Origin: an uncultured Bacteroidales bacterium
GTDB taxonomy: Bacteria; Bacteroidota; Bacteroidia; Bacteroidales; Muribaculaceae
NCBI GenBank assembly: GCA_902800715.1
Contig: CADCFN010000011.1
Location: 124,001-188,000, forward strand
Reading direction: 5' to 3'
Length of the DNA stretch: 64,000 nt
Below are positions 62,824-64,000 of the stretch, piece after piece. The notes under the pieces were generated by a model. It was not told the DNA's origin. It did not search any database and saw only the letters and a list, made by a program, of their open reading frames with translations. A program made the position numbers and the translations under genes. The number at the start of each line of letters is the position of its first letter. The stretch's first letter is position 1.

Positions 62824-64000
62824 TCAGTTCACTGTAGCAAAGCGGTAAACTATACCCAAGCTGAGGATTTCCTTGAACTGCCAGTAGTTCCAATCATTGT
62901 CGCGAGGCCTCGAGCGGTCAAAGCGCAAATGGGTATAGAACTGAGTCGTCAGGTACTTGCCGATGGAAAAGTCGAGCGTGTTCTCCCAGTCGCCCTGCAC
63001 ATACTCGTAGTTGGTGAACATATAGAGCCTGGAAGTAATCATCACGTTGGGAGTAAAGCGCCACAACCATTTTGCCTCGAAATTGCTACCGAAGGTGCTG
63101 CGGGAGTGATGGTCGGCCTTGATGCCGAAACGCGTCGGGTCAATGTCGGTGATGTTGCGGCAATACTTCAGGTTATAGGACAGGGGAGCGATGGCCAGGG
63201 TGAACATGCGGTCATCGGCCTTCTTGTAGCTGTAGGTCATACCGAGACCGATGTTGAGCTCGGCCGGGGAGAGGAAGGCAGCGGTCATCGTCCGCGTGTT
63301 GGTCTTGTAGTTGTTCAGGAACTGGGTGGTGAACTGCAACATGGCACTGTAGTACCAATTCTTGACAGCCTTGTAACCCAGTTGTGAGGTGAACAGGAAA
63401 TTGTCCTCGTTGATGAGGTACTTGCGAATGCTGTCGCCATGGGTGGTAGCAATACCCAACTTGTAGGACAACGCATTGTTGAACAACCAGTTGGGATGTA
63501 CATCCTGGTTGAGGTTGCAGTTCCAGTTAATGGAGCCCAGCAACGCCAGGTTGTTCTCGCCGCCCTGATACCAGTTGCCGCTGATGTAGGCCTGGGTGAA
63601 CTGCAAGGAAGCATTGAACACATGGAGCCAGTTGTGAATCGGAGGAAGCGGTGCATCGGGCGGAGTTACATCCTCGATAATGGCCTGGGCGGGAGCCACG
63701 GTAAGCATTCCCTGCCTCGGGTCGCTGGGGATGATGCCCTCGGGAGGTGCCTCAGGCAAACGGTTGGCATTATAAGCCACGAGCTGCGGGTTGTCGATGA
63801 CGGCACGCTGGCGCACGCGGCGCGTGCGGTCGGCGTTGTCGATAGCGTCCTGCAGCCACTGGTCGCCGGCATCCAGGCGGTAAATTTCGCTGGCCGAAGC
63901 CGATTTAGTGGCACTGTTGTGGGCATCCGAGGTATAATGGTCATACACCAGAGGAGCATACAACATGTTGGACTTGTCCTCGCCCTGCTGGTCATTGTCG
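62824..64000 (-). CDS. DUF3078-like outer-membrane protein, partial (5' end outside window)
   Basis: The open frame continues to the window edge without a start, so the ATG at 63966 is internal and the gene begins beyond 64000. The visible C-terminal part (about 392 residues) has the DUF3078 look: INWNCNLNQDVHPNWLFNNAL, SGNWYQGGENNLALLGS, FTSQLGYKAVKNWYYSAML, LNIGLGMTYSYKK and an aromatic end GIVYRFATVN. Alternating strands and many Tyr/Trp fit a beta-barrel in the outer membrane. The role is unknown. It leads a three-gene leftward operon with two exported unknowns. Confidence 0.8.
   Translation of the reverse strand, partial: DNDQQGEDKSNMLYAPLVYDHYTSDAHNSATKSASASEIYRLDAGDQWLQDAIDNADRTRRVRQRAVIDNPQLVAYNANRLPEAPPEGIIPSDPRQGMLTVAPAQAIIEDVTPPDAPLPPIHNWLHVFNASLQFTQAYISGNWYQGGENNLALLGSINWNCNLNQDVHPNWLFNNALSYKLGIATTHGDSIRKYLINEDNFLFTSQLGYKAVKNWYYSAMLQFTTQFLNNYKTNTRTMTAAFLSPAELNIGLGMTYSYKKADDRMFTLAIAPLSYNLKYCRNITDIDPTRFGIKADHHSRSTFGSNFEAKWLWRFTPNVMITSRLYMFTNYEYVQGDWENTLDFSIGKYLTTQFYTHLRFDRSRPRDNDWNYWQFKEILSLGIVYRFATVN

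Overview
The window looks like a chromosome segment of a gut or rumen type Bacteroidales (Prevotellaceae or Muribaculaceae level; species not assignable from sequence alone). The evidence is a SusC/SusD pair, a UpxY-type antiterminator heading an exopolysaccharide locus, GldE, DUF4250, DUF5715 and DUF3078 proteins, and many promoters of the Bacteroidetes type (TTTG or TTG, 19-20 nt, TAnnTTTG).

Layout. 1-3.7 kb: start of a leftward surface polysaccharide operon (UpxY-like regulator, Wzx-type flippase, truncated acyltransferase 3). Its promoter lies between two perfect 12-bp inverted repeats, so it may be an invertible (phase-variable) switch. 3.7-13.6 kb: four tandem secreted C10 (streptopain-like) cysteine proteases, each ending in a dockerin. 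13.9-20.1 kb: housekeeping genes (TonB C-terminal protein, RluA-type synthase, then a rightward DUF4250-xth-AI-2E transporter-miaA operon, and cutC convergent to it). 20.2-25.6 kb: three dockerin proteins (a phosphodiester glycosidase and two related secreted proteins of unknown function). 25.7-26.9 kb: lysA. 27.0-43.9 kb: a leftward polysaccharide-utilization-like block (low-molecular-weight phosphatase, GH20 hexosaminidase, SusE/F-like protein, SusC, SusD, two lipoproteins, GHL10-type glycosyl hydrolase with dockerin, CotH-type protein with dockerin). 44.0-48.8 kb: DUF5715, HAD phosphatase, aroB, EamA transporter, GH53 galactanase. 48.9-55.8 kb: tRNA-Pro, class II aldolase, another dockerin protein, speA, truA, rplU-rpmA. 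55.9-64 kb: DUF1232, gldE, two GumN/TraB proteins, a C69 dipeptidase, and an operon of exported proteins led by a DUF3078 protein cut by the window edge.

Theme. Ten secreted proteins carry a C-terminal two-repeat dockerin and an eleventh carries a single internal repeat, yet no cohesin is visible here. The dockerins fall into two sequence classes: DVT-x-LID (the proteases and the protein at 50.5 kb) and DVN/DIN-x-VI (the glycan-related and unknown proteins). This could reflect two partners or sorting routes. Other candidates are an intergenic small RNA (about 59.82-59.91 kb, with promoter and terminator but no ORF), a perfect paired palindrome between aroB and the EamA gene, a 9-bp-period TCTAGA array on both sides of truA, and a structured rplU leader. 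No CRISPR array, transposase gene, prophage or rRNA was seen.
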